Source: Methanorbis furvi
Lineage (GTDB): Archaea; Halobacteriota; Methanomicrobia; Methanomicrobiales; Methanocorpusculaceae
Reading direction: 5' to 3'
Length of the DNA: 64,000 bases
Assembly (NCBI RefSeq): GCF_032714615.1
Contig: NZ_JAWDKA010000001.1
Coordinates: 1 to 64,000 of the forward strand
Shown here piece after piece: positions 35,175 through 44,237 of the stretch. Below the pieces are notes generated by a model. It made no database searches. It had not been told where the DNA came from and saw only the letters and a program-made list of their open reading frames with translations. A program made the translations under genes and the position numbers. Positions within the stretch are counted from its first letter, which is position 1, and every line of letters begins with the position of its first letter.

Positions 35175-36146
35175 ATGAGTGTCATAGATCAGATGCAGGA
35201 AAAAGTTCTGAGCGGCGGAGAGCTGACAAGAGAGGATGCGCTGTCCCTCTCAAAGGAGAATCATGCTCCTCTTGCGGTCGCGGCGAATGAGATCCGCGAA
35301 CACTTCTGCGGAAAATCATTTGATCTTTGCATGATTTTAAATGCAAAATCCGGCGGATGTTCTGAGGACTGTATCTACTGTGCCCAGTCAGTACATTACT
35401 CCCAAGGGACTTCATCCTCCGGCATAAAAGACATCACGCCGCATCTTTTCAGAATTGCTGAAAATTATTCTCTGGGTGCTAACCGCTGCGGGTTTGTCAC
35501 CGCCGGAAAAACACTGAGTGGTGATGAGCTGGAAACTCTTCTGACCAACTACCGGTCAGTTCAAAAGATCTGCAAAATTTCCCTCTGCGCTTCCCATGGT
35601 CTGCTGGCCGGTTCAGATCTCAGGCGGCTGAGGGAGGCAGGAGTCACCAGATATCATGCAAATCTGGAGACGTCCAGAAATTATTTTCCAAAAATTTGCA
35701 CAACGCATTCGTATGATGACAAGATAGCAGTGATCAAAGCAGCACAAGAGGCAGGACTTGAGGTATGCAGCGGCGGAATTTTCGGAATCGGTGAGACCGT
35801 GACTGATCGTATCGATATGGCGCTGGAGCTTCGGGGACTTGGGATAAAATCTGTTCCAATCAACATCCTGCATCCGATTCCGGGAACCCCGCTCGAGAAT
35901 GCGAAGCCACTCGGACTTTTTGACGCGAGAAAAATTGTTTCCCTGTATCGTTTTCTTTTGCCTGATGCAAAAATCCGCATCGCGGGCGGCCGCGGACTTC
36001 TGCCAAATGCCGACAGCGAGCTGTTCACTGCCGGTGCAAATGCTGCAATCTCTGGAGACATGCTGACGACTGCGGGTGTTTGTCTTTTGGAGGATGTGAA
36101 AATGATTGCTGAGCTTGGGTTTACTGCGGACTGTGTGAGAATTTGA
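35175..36146 (+). CDS. bioB: Biotin synthase
   Basis: A 323-residue radical SAM enzyme that inserts sulfur into dethiobiotin. The CxxxCxxC motif is in GGCSEDCIYCAQS (about residues 55-62), and a C-terminal NHx-like region and IRIAGGRGLLPN match BioB. The ATG at 35175 has AGAGG six bases upstream; a TTG two codons earlier is less likely. It is divergent from bioY across the BirA-box-like operator. No bioF, bioA or bioD is in the window, so dethiobiotin or biotin may be taken up. The stop codon TGA lies within the start of a family B repeat. Confidence 0.93.
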   Translation: MSVIDQMQEKVLSGGELTREDALSLSKENHAPLAVAANEIREHFCGKSFDLCMILNAKSGGCSEDCIYCAQSVHYSQGTSSSGIKDITPHLFRIAENYSLGANRCGFVTAGKTLSGDELETLLTNYRSVQKICKISLCASHGLLAGSDLRRLREAGVTRYHANLETSRNYFPKICTTHSYDDKIAVIKAAQEAGLEVCSGGIFGIGETVTDRIDMALELRGLGIKSVPINILHPIPGTPLENAKPLGLFDARKIVSLYRFLLPDAKIRIAGGRGLLPNADSELFTAGANAAISGDMLTTAGVCLLEDVKMIAELGFTADCVRI

Positions 36147-36346
36147 AACGCGAAGAGCACGAATCGCATGCCTTTGGCCTGCTTACCGCTTCGCGGAATA
36201 GCGCGAATGAAAAAAACCGCCAATAGCGATTTTTCAGAAAAATATCTGTACATCTCGAAACGAAGAATTTCGTCTAAAAAATAAGTAATTACAATCAATA
36301 TTGAAAAATCGCCATTGGCGATTTTTATTCGCGCTATTTGCGTTTA
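36142..36346. repeat. Family B inverted repeat, copy 2 (with module)
   Basis: Starts TTTGAAACGCGAA (contains the bioB stop) and ends ATTCGCGCTATTTGCGTTTA. Inside are the module CGCATGCCTTTGGCCTGCTT and two copies of the CGCCAAT.GCGATTT / AAATCGCCATTGGCG palindrome arms. It fills the gap between the convergent bioB and birA genes. Confidence 0.75.
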
Positions 36347-36355
36347 AAAAAATAG

Positions 36356-37342
36356 TTAGAGCATGAAGCAGTCGCCCGCAATAACGCGTTCGACCTCGCC
36401 ACCGTCACGGTGGACGATCAAAGCTCCGTGCTCATCAATATCGATAGCCTCTCCATCGAAGCTCTCCCGTACCGTCCGGATGCGGACGCGGCGGTGCAGG
36501 GTGCAGGACAGACTCCGCCACTCGCGGAACAGCGGTTCGGTCTCTCCTTTCAGCACCATATTATAGCGGCGTTCAAACTCCTTGAGGAATCTTGCAAAGA
36601 ACTCCGCCCGCTCCACCTCATGACCGAGCTCGTCGGAGATGGACGTAACCAGATTGGAAATATTCGGCATCGTCTTCTCCACCGAGACATTTACATCAAT
36701 ACCGACACCGACCAGACAGTAGCGGAGAATATCATCATCTGCGGTAAGCTCAATCGTCATGCCGGCAACTTTTTTGTCGCCGATAAACACATCGTTCGGC
36801 CACTTGATCAGTGCCGAAAGCCCGAACTCCTGACGAATTGCACGCGCCAGTGCAAGGGAACCTGCCATCATAATAGTGAACGTCTGATCAACATTGAGTT
36901 TGGGCATCAGCACAATTGTTGCCCAGATGCCGCCCTCAGGACTCATCCAGACGCGGTTCATTCTTCCGATGCCGCCGGTCTGCTGTTCTGCGACAAGCAC
37001 CGTTCCCGGGGCCACCTCATCGCCGACCTCGTGCAGCAGCTGGCGTGCAAGTGCATCGGTTGACGGAACCTGTTCAAAGTGATGCATCTCCTGACCGATG
37101 ACCTGGGTCTTGAGGTACCGCTTCACTTCATAGGGAAGCAGAAGCCATGACCGTTTCTCCAGCGAGTAGCCTGTCTTTGGCTGTGCATCTATCCGGTATC
37201 CGATCTCGCGAAGAAGATTCACATATTTCCACACGGCGGTACGGGTAATCCCAAGGCGTTCGCTGATAACCTCTCCCGGCACCGGATGGCCAATACCGGC
37301 CTCATCAAGGATCCGCAGAACATCAAATAGTGTCTGTGTCAT
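36356..37342 (-). CDS. birA: Bifunctional biotin ligase / biotin repressor
   Basis: A 328-residue protein. The N-terminal winged helix (residues 1-65: GEVISERLGITRTAVWKYVN, then GYRIDAQPKTGYSL) is the DNA-binding part of BirA repressors. The ligase domain follows with QQTGGIGRMNRVWMSPEGG in place of the usual GRGRxGRxW loop, and the lysine in IKWPNDVFIGDKKVAGM. A short C-terminal SH3-like domain completes it. It would attach biotin to PycB and, as in E. coli, repress biotin genes through the operator at 35125-35156. The altered GRGRxGR loop is noteworthy. Confidence 0.93.
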   Translation of the reverse strand: MTQTLFDVLRILDEAGIGHPVPGEVISERLGITRTAVWKYVNLLREIGYRIDAQPKTGYSLEKRSWLLLPYEVKRYLKTQVIGQEMHHFEQVPSTDALARQLLHEVGDEVAPGTVLVAEQQTGGIGRMNRVWMSPEGGIWATIVLMPKLNVDQTFTIMMAGSLALARAIRQEFGLSALIKWPNDVFIGDKKVAGMTIELTADDDILRYCLVGVGIDVNVSVEKTMPNISNLVTSISDELGHEVERAEFFARFLKEFERRYNMVLKGETEPLFREWRSLSCTLHRRVRIRTVRESFDGEAIDIDEHGALIVHRDGGEVERVIAGDCFML

Positions 37343-37450
37343 AACCGCTCCGCTCCGGGTTTTTCATCCGGAACATCTATAGTATCAATCTATGGGTTAG
37401 ATCATGAAGAAGATTTCGTTCAAAACGGCGTTGCATTTTTAATTCTGAGT

Positions 37451-37625
37451 CGCCCACGGAAAAACGGAACACACAGAATTTCACGAAAAAACATCACGGA
37501 GCAGACGAGAACATCACAGAATTCAAAAAAAATTATTTCCGTGATGTTCACGTCTGCTCCGTGATTTTTCCGTGTCTGTTCCGTTTTTTCCGTGGGCGGA
37601 GCTACGACGAGTGTTAGTTGCCAGT
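37451..37625. repeat. Family A long inverted repeat, copy 4, with tail
   Basis: Left end CGCCCACGGAAAAACGGAAC, right end TTTTTTCCGTGGGCGGAGC at about 37582-37602, arms about 65 bp. The tail TACGACGAGTGTTAGTTGCC up to 37622 matches the tails at 16172 and 51340 and runs into the end of the next gene. Confidence 0.8.
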
Positions 37626-37626
37626 A

Positions 37627-38220
37627 TCAGAATCTAAACGTCTGACCCTCTGCACCAAACTGTTTGAGGAACGCGTCCGCCGGATACTCATGGGCGGTTG
37701 CGAGCAGCAGGGTTCCTTCGCCTATTTTGCACTCAACAAAAACCGGACAGCCGTTCTCAGCAACAGCTATCGGTTTGCCGGAGTATTTGGTAAACCAGCC
37801 GTCGGTTGGAAACGCGTTCGTGTCATAACCATCGAACAACGACTTCCAAGGCGATGACTCATCGATGGTAAGCTTATGCTCGGCAAACTCAAAGTGGTAC
37901 TCCACCTCGACCGGCAGCCAGTTGTACGGATTGCCGGAGTTTGCCGAATCTGCTGCTCCGTAAACAAACAGCCGTCCGCCTTCTTCGAGATACTCCTCCA
38001 CGCGGTCAGAGACCGCACGAAGAGCAGGAAGGAGTTTGGAGTACTGCAGATTGCCAAAGCCGGTTGGAATTATTACGCCTGAGTAGTTTCCTTTGTAGAA
38101 CGGGGCCGCAAGCATCAGAGGCGTTACCGCCTCGCAGTATCCGCAGGAATCTTCGACAAGACGATGGAACATCATTTTGCTGTCCCAGAATACCGCAACA
38201 TGACCTGAGTTTTCATTCAT
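37627..38220 (-). CDS. Conserved hypothetical protein in the rtcB operon
   Basis: A 197-residue soluble protein that I do not recognise with certainty. The first half reads like an amidotransferase or ThuA-like flavodoxin fold: a strand, then GNYSGVIIPTGFGNLQYSKL, and EEYLEEGGRLFVYGAADS where class I amidotransferase-like proteins have a strand and turn. The end (GEGTLLLATAHEYPADAFLKQF) also resembles that group. No catalytic Cys/His pair is evident. It overlaps the rtcB stop by four bases, so it is translated with RtcB, which hints at an RNA-related or regulatory role. Confidence 0.75.
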   Translation of the reverse strand: MNENSGHVAVFWDSKMMFHRLVEDSCGYCEAVTPLMLAAPFYKGNYSGVIIPTGFGNLQYSKLLPALRAVSDRVEEYLEEGGRLFVYGAADSANSGNPYNWLPVEVEYHFEFAEHKLTIDESSPWKSLFDGYDTNAFPTDGWFTKYSGKPIAVAENGCPVFVECKIGEGTLLLATAHEYPADAFLKQFGAEGQTFRF

Positions 38221-39656
38221 CCTTTGATCACTCCAAGAGGCCGGAACCGGGCAACGATGCGGGAAATTCCCGCATCATGCACAACCTGCACAACCTCGCT
38301 GCTGGGCTTGTAAACATCCGGCGCCTCCTCGGCAATTGCCGCCGCGTTTGGTGCCCGCACAATAATTCCGCGCCTGGCAAGATCATGTGCAACCATATCT
38401 CCGGTGAGATTTTTCTTGGCTGATGATCTGCTCTGGACACGTCCAGCGCCATGGCAGGTACTGCCGAACGTCTTTTCCATTGCACCCGCAGTTCCTGCAA
38501 GAAGATAGGAGGAGGTACCCATACTTCCGGGAATGATGACCGGTTGGCCGACGTCGCGGAACTCCTGCACAATCTCTTTTCTGCCGGGGCCAAAGGCGCG
38601 GGTCGCGCCCTTGCGGTGAACACAGACGCGGCGGCGTGGCCCGCCGCATGAGATATCATGCTCTTCCCACTTTGCCACATTGTGGGCAACATCATAGACG
38701 AGCGGCATCTCTTCATAGCTGATGCCGAACTTTTTCGCGAAAAGTTCGCGGACCAGATGCGTAATCACCTGACGGTTTGCCCATGCATAATTGGCAGACG
38801 CTGCCATTGCACCGAAGTAGGCCTCGCCCTCAGGCGAATGAAGCGGTGCGCAGGCAAGCTGACGGTCGGGCAGACGAATCCCGTACTTTTTTGTCGCCTC
38901 TTCAAGGACCTGCAGATGATCGGTACAGACCTGATGGCCAAGACCGCGTGACCCGCAGTGGATCATAACACAGATCTGATCTTCGGCAACACCGAATGTT
39001 TTCGCCGTAGCTTCATCAGCGATCTCATCGATTACCTGCACTTCAAGAAAATGGTTGCCGGACCCAAGCGTTCCGCACTGGGGCACTCCTCTCTGCCGTG
39101 CTTTCTTGCTGACAAACTCGATCTCAGCTCCCGGCATTGCACCATTCTCCTCACATCTGCTGATGTCACTTTTCATACCATAGCCAAGCTCAACCGCATT
39201 TTTTGCGCCGTCAGTAAGCATTGAAGAGAGATCATTCTGCGATAGCCGCACCGGACTTTTTGAGCCGACCCCGGTAGGCACGGTTTCATACAGGCTTTCG
39301 ACAAGTTCTTTCATGTCAGGGATGTCGGCAAGTGTGAGGGGTGTTGTGATCATCCGAACCCCGCAGTTGATATCAAACCCGACGCCGCCCGGGGAAATAA
39401 TGCCGGTCTCTTCATCAAACGCTGCAACGCCGCCGATGGGAAATCCGTATCCCCAGTGAATGTCAGGCATGCCAAGCGAGTTGCAGAGAATACCCGGCAG
39501 TGTCGCAACGTTTGCCAGCTGGGTCAGCGCTCCTTCTTCGAGGCCCTTTGCCAGACTCTCGGAGAGGAAAAACCTGCCCGGCACCCGCATGCCGGGAACG
39601 AAATTTGTGGGAATTTCCCATTCGGAATCTGCTATGTGCTGAATTTTTTCGTTCAT
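38217..39656 (-). CDS. rtcB: RNA-splicing ligase RtcB
   Basis: A 479-residue GTP/Mn2+-dependent ligase that joins tRNA exons with 2',3'-cyclic phosphate and 5'-OH ends. Motifs are GGVGFDINCGVRMI (metal Asp/Cys near residue 95), GTLGSGNHFLEVQ, MIHCGSRGLGHQV and the C-terminal HGAGRVQSRSSAKK, whose His accepts GMP. It follows archease by three bases, its activating factor, and precedes the hypothetical gene with a 4-base overlap. Confidence 0.96.
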   Translation of the reverse strand: MNEKIQHIADSEWEIPTNFVPGMRVPGRFFLSESLAKGLEEGALTQLANVATLPGILCNSLGMPDIHWGYGFPIGGVAAFDEETGIISPGGVGFDINCGVRMITTPLTLADIPDMKELVESLYETVPTGVGSKSPVRLSQNDLSSMLTDGAKNAVELGYGMKSDISRCEENGAMPGAEIEFVSKKARQRGVPQCGTLGSGNHFLEVQVIDEIADEATAKTFGVAEDQICVMIHCGSRGLGHQVCTDHLQVLEEATKKYGIRLPDRQLACAPLHSPEGEAYFGAMAASANYAWANRQVITHLVRELFAKKFGISYEEMPLVYDVAHNVAKWEEHDISCGGPRRRVCVHRKGATRAFGPGRKEIVQEFRDVGQPVIIPGSMGTSSYLLAGTAGAMEKTFGSTCHGAGRVQSRSSAKKNLTGDMVAHDLARRGIIVRAPNAAAIAEEAPDVYKPSSEVVQVVHDAGISRIVARFRPLGVIKG

Positions 39657-39659
39657 GAT

Positions 39660-40073
39660 TCAGATGTCAAAGATGATGATGAGTTCATAGCCATGCGCGT
39701 TTTTTTCAAACGAGATGCCTGAGTACGAGATGCCTTTTACGCCGATGCCGCCCGCATGTTTTTTCCGGTCAAAGAGAACTCCAGAGACATTGCCGCTGAC
39801 CGTTGTTTCACAAACGACAAGATCAAAGGATGTTGGAACAAGGTACTCGGTCTCGGTGAGAAACAGGAGTTCGGAGAGAAAATTAACAAATGTCTCTTCT
39901 GCATCCTTTCCTTCTGCCTCGATCGGAAAGGAGACCTCTCCTTTCTCGCGGGAGTATTCGCCGTAGAGTGTTGCAGCAAGAGCAAATCCGCTCTCTATGT
40001 ACAACTCGGTAAGCGTCGGCGCTGAAATTTTCATCCGCACGTCGGCGGTGTGATCGAGCTCTTCAAAGGTCAT
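39660..40073 (-). CDS. Archease (RtcB activator)
   Basis: A 137-residue archease. It starts MTFEELDHTADVRMKI, the family's F-x-x-x-D-H-T-A-D signature with a metal-binding Asp. The centre has ETFVNFLSELLFLTETE. The C-terminus reads VKGISYSGISFEKNAHGYEL with a final I-F-D-I. Archease speeds RtcB guanylation and broadens its cofactor use. The ATG at 40073 is at the family start; a longer frame begins within the upstream gene, with whose end it overlaps by 11 bases. Confidence 0.93.
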   Translation of the reverse strand: MTFEELDHTADVRMKISAPTLTELYIESGFALAATLYGEYSREKGEVSFPIEAEGKDAEETFVNFLSELLFLTETEYLVPTSFDLVVCETTVSGNVSGVLFDRKKHAGGIGVKGISYSGISFEKNAHGYELIIIFDI

Positions 40074-40344
40074 CGTTTTCGGTGTAGAGAATGCGGGGCA
40101 CAAGCCGCATATTGATCTCACTAATCCACTGGACCTGATAGCGCGAGATGTAGATCAGATGATCCCCTGCTTTGATCGGGATGTCACTGGGTTTTACCGG
40201 AGTAATTTTGATCGGCATAAGTGTAGGCCCGCTGCATGAGGTGCTGATGCGGAAATCGCCGCCGCGTTTGTCCATATAGGCGATCACCTCGTCGGTGACG
40301 GTAATATGGGAGAGGGGACGGGGGCCGTCCTGTTGTATATCCAT
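40063..40344 (-). CDS. Small conserved hypothetical protein upstream of archease
   Basis: A 93-residue protein of unknown family. Residues 20-55 (VIAYMDKRGGDFRISTSCSG followed by PTLMPIKITPVKPSDI) give a helix then a Gly/Ser-rich turn with a single Cys, and the last third (GDHLIYISRYQVQWISEI) is strand-rich. The start MDIQQDGPR is chosen because the frame upstream has no further plausible start near the gap. It overlaps archease by 11 bases, so it belongs to the RNA-ligase operon. No function can be assigned. Confidence 0.65.
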   Translation of the reverse strand: MDIQQDGPRPLSHITVTDEVIAYMDKRGGDFRISTSCSGPTLMPIKITPVKPSDIPIKAGDHLIYISRYQVQWISEINMRLVPRILYTENDDL

Positions 40345-40387
40345 TCTGTATTTATTGGGGTTTGCCCCACAAAAAAGTTGAGGGAGG

Positions 40388-40705
40388 CTAGACCGCGGTT
40401 GCGATCGCCTGTTCAATAACATCAACGTACTGTTCTTTGACTTCGTATACCCCGACTGTTCCGTCAGGGCCGCGGCGTGTAGAGAGAATTCCGAGTTTCG
40501 CGGCGATCGTGCCGACCATCGATGCAATCGAGTGGTAACTGACACTAAACCGCTCTGCCAACGTCTCGTGAATCTGTGCGACCGTCAATGATTTTGCGCG
40601 GATAAACAGGCTCAGCAACTCTTTTCTGATGCCGGATTTGTCGCGTGCAAGATACTTGTGAAGTCGTTCCTCTATCTCTTTTCGCAGGTCTGAACGAGAT
40701 AGCAT
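40388..40705 (-). CDS. Winged-helix protein (DUF2551-like)
   Basis: A 105-residue DNA-binding-like protein. After a helical N-terminus (DLRKEIEERLHKYLARDKSG) comes a winged-helix pattern, SLTVAQIHETLAERFSVSYH then SIASMVGTIAAKLGIL, and a wing TRRGPDGTVGVYEV. This resembles DUF2551, a methanogen family, by recall. It lies 43 bp upstream of the archease/rtcB operon on the same strand and could be its first gene and regulator. An AT-rich promoter region (TTTAATTTATTTTAAACATA) lies directly upstream. Confidence 0.7.
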   Translation of the reverse strand: MLSRSDLRKEIEERLHKYLARDKSGIRKELLSLFIRAKSLTVAQIHETLAERFSVSYHSIASMVGTIAAKLGILSTRRGPDGTVGVYEVKEQYVDVIEQAIATAV

Positions 40706-40807
40706 ATCTTTTAATTTATTTTAAACATATAAATAAGTATCGACAGTTGTCGTATTTTCTACGAAAACCACTGAACAGACAGGATTTTTTGTGAAATTAT
40801 GTGATAC

Positions 40808-40875
40808 CGCAGGACTTCCGCGGTGATGAATTTCATTGCTGGATTTTTTTGTCCTTGGCCTCACTCAGAGCAAAC
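40808..40875. repeat. Family C repeat, copy 3 (degenerate)
   Basis: GGACTTCCGCGGTGATGAAT, then TTTCATTGCTGGATTTTTTT and GTCCTTGGCCTCACTCAGAG, in the same order as 3862-3925. Only one arm of the inverted repeat is clear. Confidence 0.5.
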
Positions 40876-40956
40876 ACGGAGTACACGAAAATATCAATAA
40901 TAAAAAAATCGGAAAATGAACGAATTCATATTCTCCCAATGCAAAAGAAGTACTGA

Positions 40957-41559
40957 ATGGTCTGCCTACTCTACGAATACCTCCTCAGGCGTAAGCTTGA
41001 TGAGAATATGTTTCCGGAAGAGATCTGCTTCATGCTCAGCGAAGCGGATTTTCTTGCAAACCCGGGGCGGGTAGAAACGGTTTGCCGGTGGTGTATGGAT
41101 TTCCCGGCAATCAAAAAGATCATCTTTCACATCAGCTCGAAAAATCCAAACTCCCAAAAAGAGATGACACCTCTCCTCCAAAATCTTGCTGACACCGCAA
41201 TCGTTCGCATAAGTACGCCGTCCGGCGAAGAGACCTTTGGTACCGGCCAGCCTGAAATTCTTCTCGTCGTCGGACGAAGCGGCCGCGAAGAGATAACAGA
41301 CGCAATTATACAGATCGCAAAAGAAGAGATCGACCCTGCCGAAATTACCGAAGAGACCATCGAATCACATCTCCGCTATCAGGTAAACCCGGACTTTGTC
41401 ATCAAAACAGGCGGCAGCCACCTGACAGACTTTTTGATCTGGCAGTCTGTGTACTCGGAACTCTTTTTCACCGATGTCAACTGGAACAGATTCAGACGTT
41501 TAGATCTGCTTCGTGCACTTCGCGACTACCAGACACGGATAAGGCGATACGGTCAGTAG
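40957..41559 (+). CDS. Cis-prenyltransferase-like subunit without N-terminal catalytic motif
   Basis: A 200-residue protein of the UppS fold. The C-terminal third is well conserved: PDFVIKTGGSHLTDFLIWQ, then SVYSELFFTDVNWNRFRRLD and LLRALRDYQTRIRRYG, which carries the R-x-G end important for catalysis and dimer contact in cis-prenyltransferases. The N-terminal region that should contain the catalytic Asp (xxxDGNxRW) and the diphosphate-binding Arg is replaced by MVCLLYEYLLRRKLDENMF. It resembles NgBR/Nus1-type partners of a catalytic subunit; the catalytic candidate is the gene at 47744-48511. Three bases separate it from the DUF1848 gene. Confidence 0.85.
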   Translation: MVCLLYEYLLRRKLDENMFPEEICFMLSEADFLANPGRVETVCRWCMDFPAIKKIIFHISSKNPNSQKEMTPLLQNLADTAIVRISTPSGEETFGTGQPEILLVVGRSGREEITDAIIQIAKEEIDPAEITEETIESHLRYQVNPDFVIKTGGSHLTDFLIWQSVYSELFFTDVNWNRFRRLDLLRALRDYQTRIRRYGQ

Positions 41560-41562
41560 AAT

Positions 41563-42465
41563 ATGATCATCTCTGCGAGCAGACGAACCGACATCCCTGC
41601 ACATTTTCCTGAATGGTTCTGCCAAAGACTCGCCGAAGAATTCTGCCTCGTGCGTAACCCGTACTCAAAGAAAATTACTCACGTCTCCCTGAAAAAAGAG
41701 GACGTTGATGCAGTTGTATTCTGGACAAAAAATGCCGGACCAATGCTTTCGCATTTATCCAAAATCGATGCAAGCAGTATTCCATACTATTTTCAGTACA
41801 CCATAACACCGTACGGCCCTGAGATTGAAACAAATCTGAACAAAGATCACTGCATCGAAAATTTTCTTGCACTCTCAAGCATCATCGGAAAAGATCGCGT
41901 ACTCTGGCGGTACGACCCGATACTTATCACGAAAAAATATTCAACATCGTTTCACGAGAAAGCATTTGAAAAATTCTGTGAAAAATTTTCAGACGCAACC
42001 TCACGCTGCACCATCAGTTTTGTTGACAGTTATCCCTCCTCACCATTTCGTGAGTGCACGATCTCTGAAAAAAATTTTCTTGCGGAAAAATTTTCTGTGA
42101 CCGCAAAAAATTTTGGAATCCCGCTCATGTCATGCGCGGAAGGGGAGGGACTCAGGACCTTTGGCATCACCCCTGCATCCTGCATCGACAAAGATCTGTG
42201 CGAAAAATTGTGCGGCTCACCGCTCACAGTCAAAAAAGATCCGCAGCAGCGACCCTCATGCGGATGTGTAAAAAGTGTTGACATTGGCGGATACCATACC
42301 TGCAGAAACGGATGCCTCTACTGTTATGCATGCGGGGGGAAAATGCCGGAGACACATGACCAACACTCACCGCTCATCTCAGGATTTCCGAATGAAAATG
42401 AACTCATATCGCATAATAATATACCAAATTCATCAGATTGTCAGACACGATTGTCTTTTAAATAA
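41563..42465 (+). CDS. DUF1848-family protein with Cys cluster
   Basis: A 300-residue protein of DUF1848. It starts MIISASRRTDIPAHFPEW, the family's signature, and keeps VFWTKNAGPM and DRVLWRYDPI. The C-terminal part has many cysteines (ASCIDKDLCEKLC, CGCVKSVDIGGYHTC, CRNGCLYCYACGG), and the last group resembles a radical-SAM-like or other Fe-S cluster site. The biochemical role is unknown. It may be co-transcribed with the cis-prenyltransferase-like gene. Confidence 0.85.
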   Translation: MIISASRRTDIPAHFPEWFCQRLAEEFCLVRNPYSKKITHVSLKKEDVDAVVFWTKNAGPMLSHLSKIDASSIPYYFQYTITPYGPEIETNLNKDHCIENFLALSSIIGKDRVLWRYDPILITKKYSTSFHEKAFEKFCEKFSDATSRCTISFVDSYPSSPFRECTISEKNFLAEKFSVTAKNFGIPLMSCAEGEGLRTFGITPASCIDKDLCEKLCGSPLTVKKDPQQRPSCGCVKSVDIGGYHTCRNGCLYCYACGGKMPETHDQHSPLISGFPNENELISHNNIPNSSDCQTRLSFK

Positions 42466-42551
42466 TCGAAAACAATTGTCTTTGTATTTAATTATAATAA
42501 AAACATTTTTGTAACAATGTATATAAATAATCGGCTTAAATCATTAAGAAT

Positions 42552-44225
42552 ATGAAAAGGCGATGGGTACTCCTGTGTGCGATTATTGTAGTATGCATCA
42601 TTGTGTGCAGTATTTTTGCAGTATGCCATCTGCCGCCCAGTCCCGAGCCGCGTCAGGCAAACATTTCTGACGAGATGCGGGAAACATTGGATGAACTTCA
42701 GGGCTTCATGGTGGAAAAAACCAAAGAGATCAACACCGACATGCGGCAAGCCTCATTCGCACTTTCCGGAGTCACGGATGAAAAAGAGGCTGTCGACATT
42801 TTGTACGAACTCTACTGGGAGCATCCTGAAGGCCCGGGTATTTACCGGACAAATGCCGAAGGCGAGATTATCACCACAGTGCCGTACAGAATCATGACTG
42901 ATGCTCTCAACAACCCTGAGCTTCGGGCAATCAACGAAAAATCATTTTCAAACAAGACTGATCTGATACTGGAAGGGCCTGTCTACACCCAGTCTTACGG
43001 CATGGTGTTGGCTTTTATGATGCCGGTATATACCGAAGACGGCAAGTACGACGGATACATCTGCCTCGGTCAGTCTCCTGATGAAATTCTGCTTGATCAT
43101 CTGTCCCCATATACGGCAAACTCCAGTGAACGCTACGATATATCGATAATCCGTCCTGACGGTACTATTCTGTGGCATCCGAACACCGATCTGATCGGAA
43201 AGAGCATCTACACATCACATCTGTTTGATGAGTTCAGAGATGATATACTGCCGATTCTGGAAAAACCCGAAGGAGAAACTTCGTACCGGTATCGGGGGCT
43301 TGGCTATGACCAGACCATTCTTGAAAAAGATGCGGTGTGGAAGACCGTGATGGTTGATGAAACGGCGTACCGTGTAATTTTGGCAACCTATCAGTATGCC
43401 GAACCCGAGGTTGTGTTTCCAACAAATATGACGGATATGCATCTGCAGAATATTGTGCGGTCCATGTACCTCTATGCAGGTTCCCACACAAAAGAGCAGA
43501 CGTTTAAGGCAATCAATGATCCAAAAGGACCGTTTGCTGAAAAAGGAGTTATCGCGTTTGCCTATAATATGGATGGAACGCTGCTTGCCCACTCCACCCT
43601 TCAGTATCTGATCGGAGAAAAGCGGCTGGGTTACCGGGGAGCCTACAGTATCCTTACTCCGGTTACCGGTATGATCAACCGTGCTTCACAGGGTGGAGGG
43701 TTTACACATTATTACACGGCGGTTCCGTACACTGATCATCTGGCAACCTTTGATCTCTGTTATGTTCTGCCGGTGGATGATACCTGGTTTGTCGGTGCGG
43801 CGATGCCGGTAAACAATACGCTGTTCACCTACGATACCGGAGTCAGGGATGATATGCACCAAAATCTGGAGACTGCCAGAAAGTACCTCAACACATATGG
43901 AAAGGAGAAGACGATTGAAGAGATGATGAACCCGTCCGGTTTTTTCCATACGAACAATATTCCGGTGTTTGCCGGAGATTATAATGGAACCATGCTCACG
44001 GATGCAGATATTTTCCCCCTCAAAGCCGGTGAGAATTCTTTTTCGATGATTTCGTACCATGGCGGGTCTGCCGGCAGGGAGCTGGTGATTCTGGCAAAGT
44101 CTGGAGGAGGGTACACACTTTATGATACTGACAAGGGTATTTACATGATCTATGTTGAGCCGGTGGATGATACTTGGTATATGGGAAGCAGTTTGCGGGT
44201 GGGTGATTCCCATCCTTTAACCTGA
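42552..44225 (+). CDS. Membrane-anchored extracytoplasmic Cache-domain protein
   Basis: A 557-residue protein with an N-terminal transmembrane anchor or signal (residues 5-25) and then only extracytoplasmic sequence. Residues about 40-240 form a dCache-like unit (ISIIRPDGTILWHPNTDLIG is the second-lobe signature). Two further Cache-like units follow (AFAYNMDGTLLAHSTLQYLI; PVFAGDYNGTMLTDADIFPL, each ending VDDTWFVGAAMPV or VDDTWYMGSSLRV). There is no histidine kinase, methyl-accepting or other output domain, so it is a binding protein or co-receptor rather than a complete sensor. TATA-like TATATAAATA lies near 42520-42530. Twelve bases separate it from the pilin-like gene. Confidence 0.82.
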   Translation: MKRRWVLLCAIIVVCIIVCSIFAVCHLPPSPEPRQANISDEMRETLDELQGFMVEKTKEINTDMRQASFALSGVTDEKEAVDILYELYWEHPEGPGIYRTNAEGEIITTVPYRIMTDALNNPELRAINEKSFSNKTDLILEGPVYTQSYGMVLAFMMPVYTEDGKYDGYICLGQSPDEILLDHLSPYTANSSERYDISIIRPDGTILWHPNTDLIGKSIYTSHLFDEFRDDILPILEKPEGETSYRYRGLGYDQTILEKDAVWKTVMVDETAYRVILATYQYAEPEVVFPTNMTDMHLQNIVRSMYLYAGSHTKEQTFKAINDPKGPFAEKGVIAFAYNMDGTLLAHSTLQYLIGEKRLGYRGAYSILTPVTGMINRASQGGGFTHYYTAVPYTDHLATFDLCYVLPVDDTWFVGAAMPVNNTLFTYDTGVRDDMHQNLETARKYLNTYGKEKTIEEMMNPSGFFHTNNIPVFAGDYNGTMLTDADIFPLKAGENSFSMISYHGGSAGRELVILAKSGGGYTLYDTDKGIYMIYVEPVDDTWYMGSSLRVGDSHPLT

Positions 44226-44237
44226 GGAGGAAGAGAT

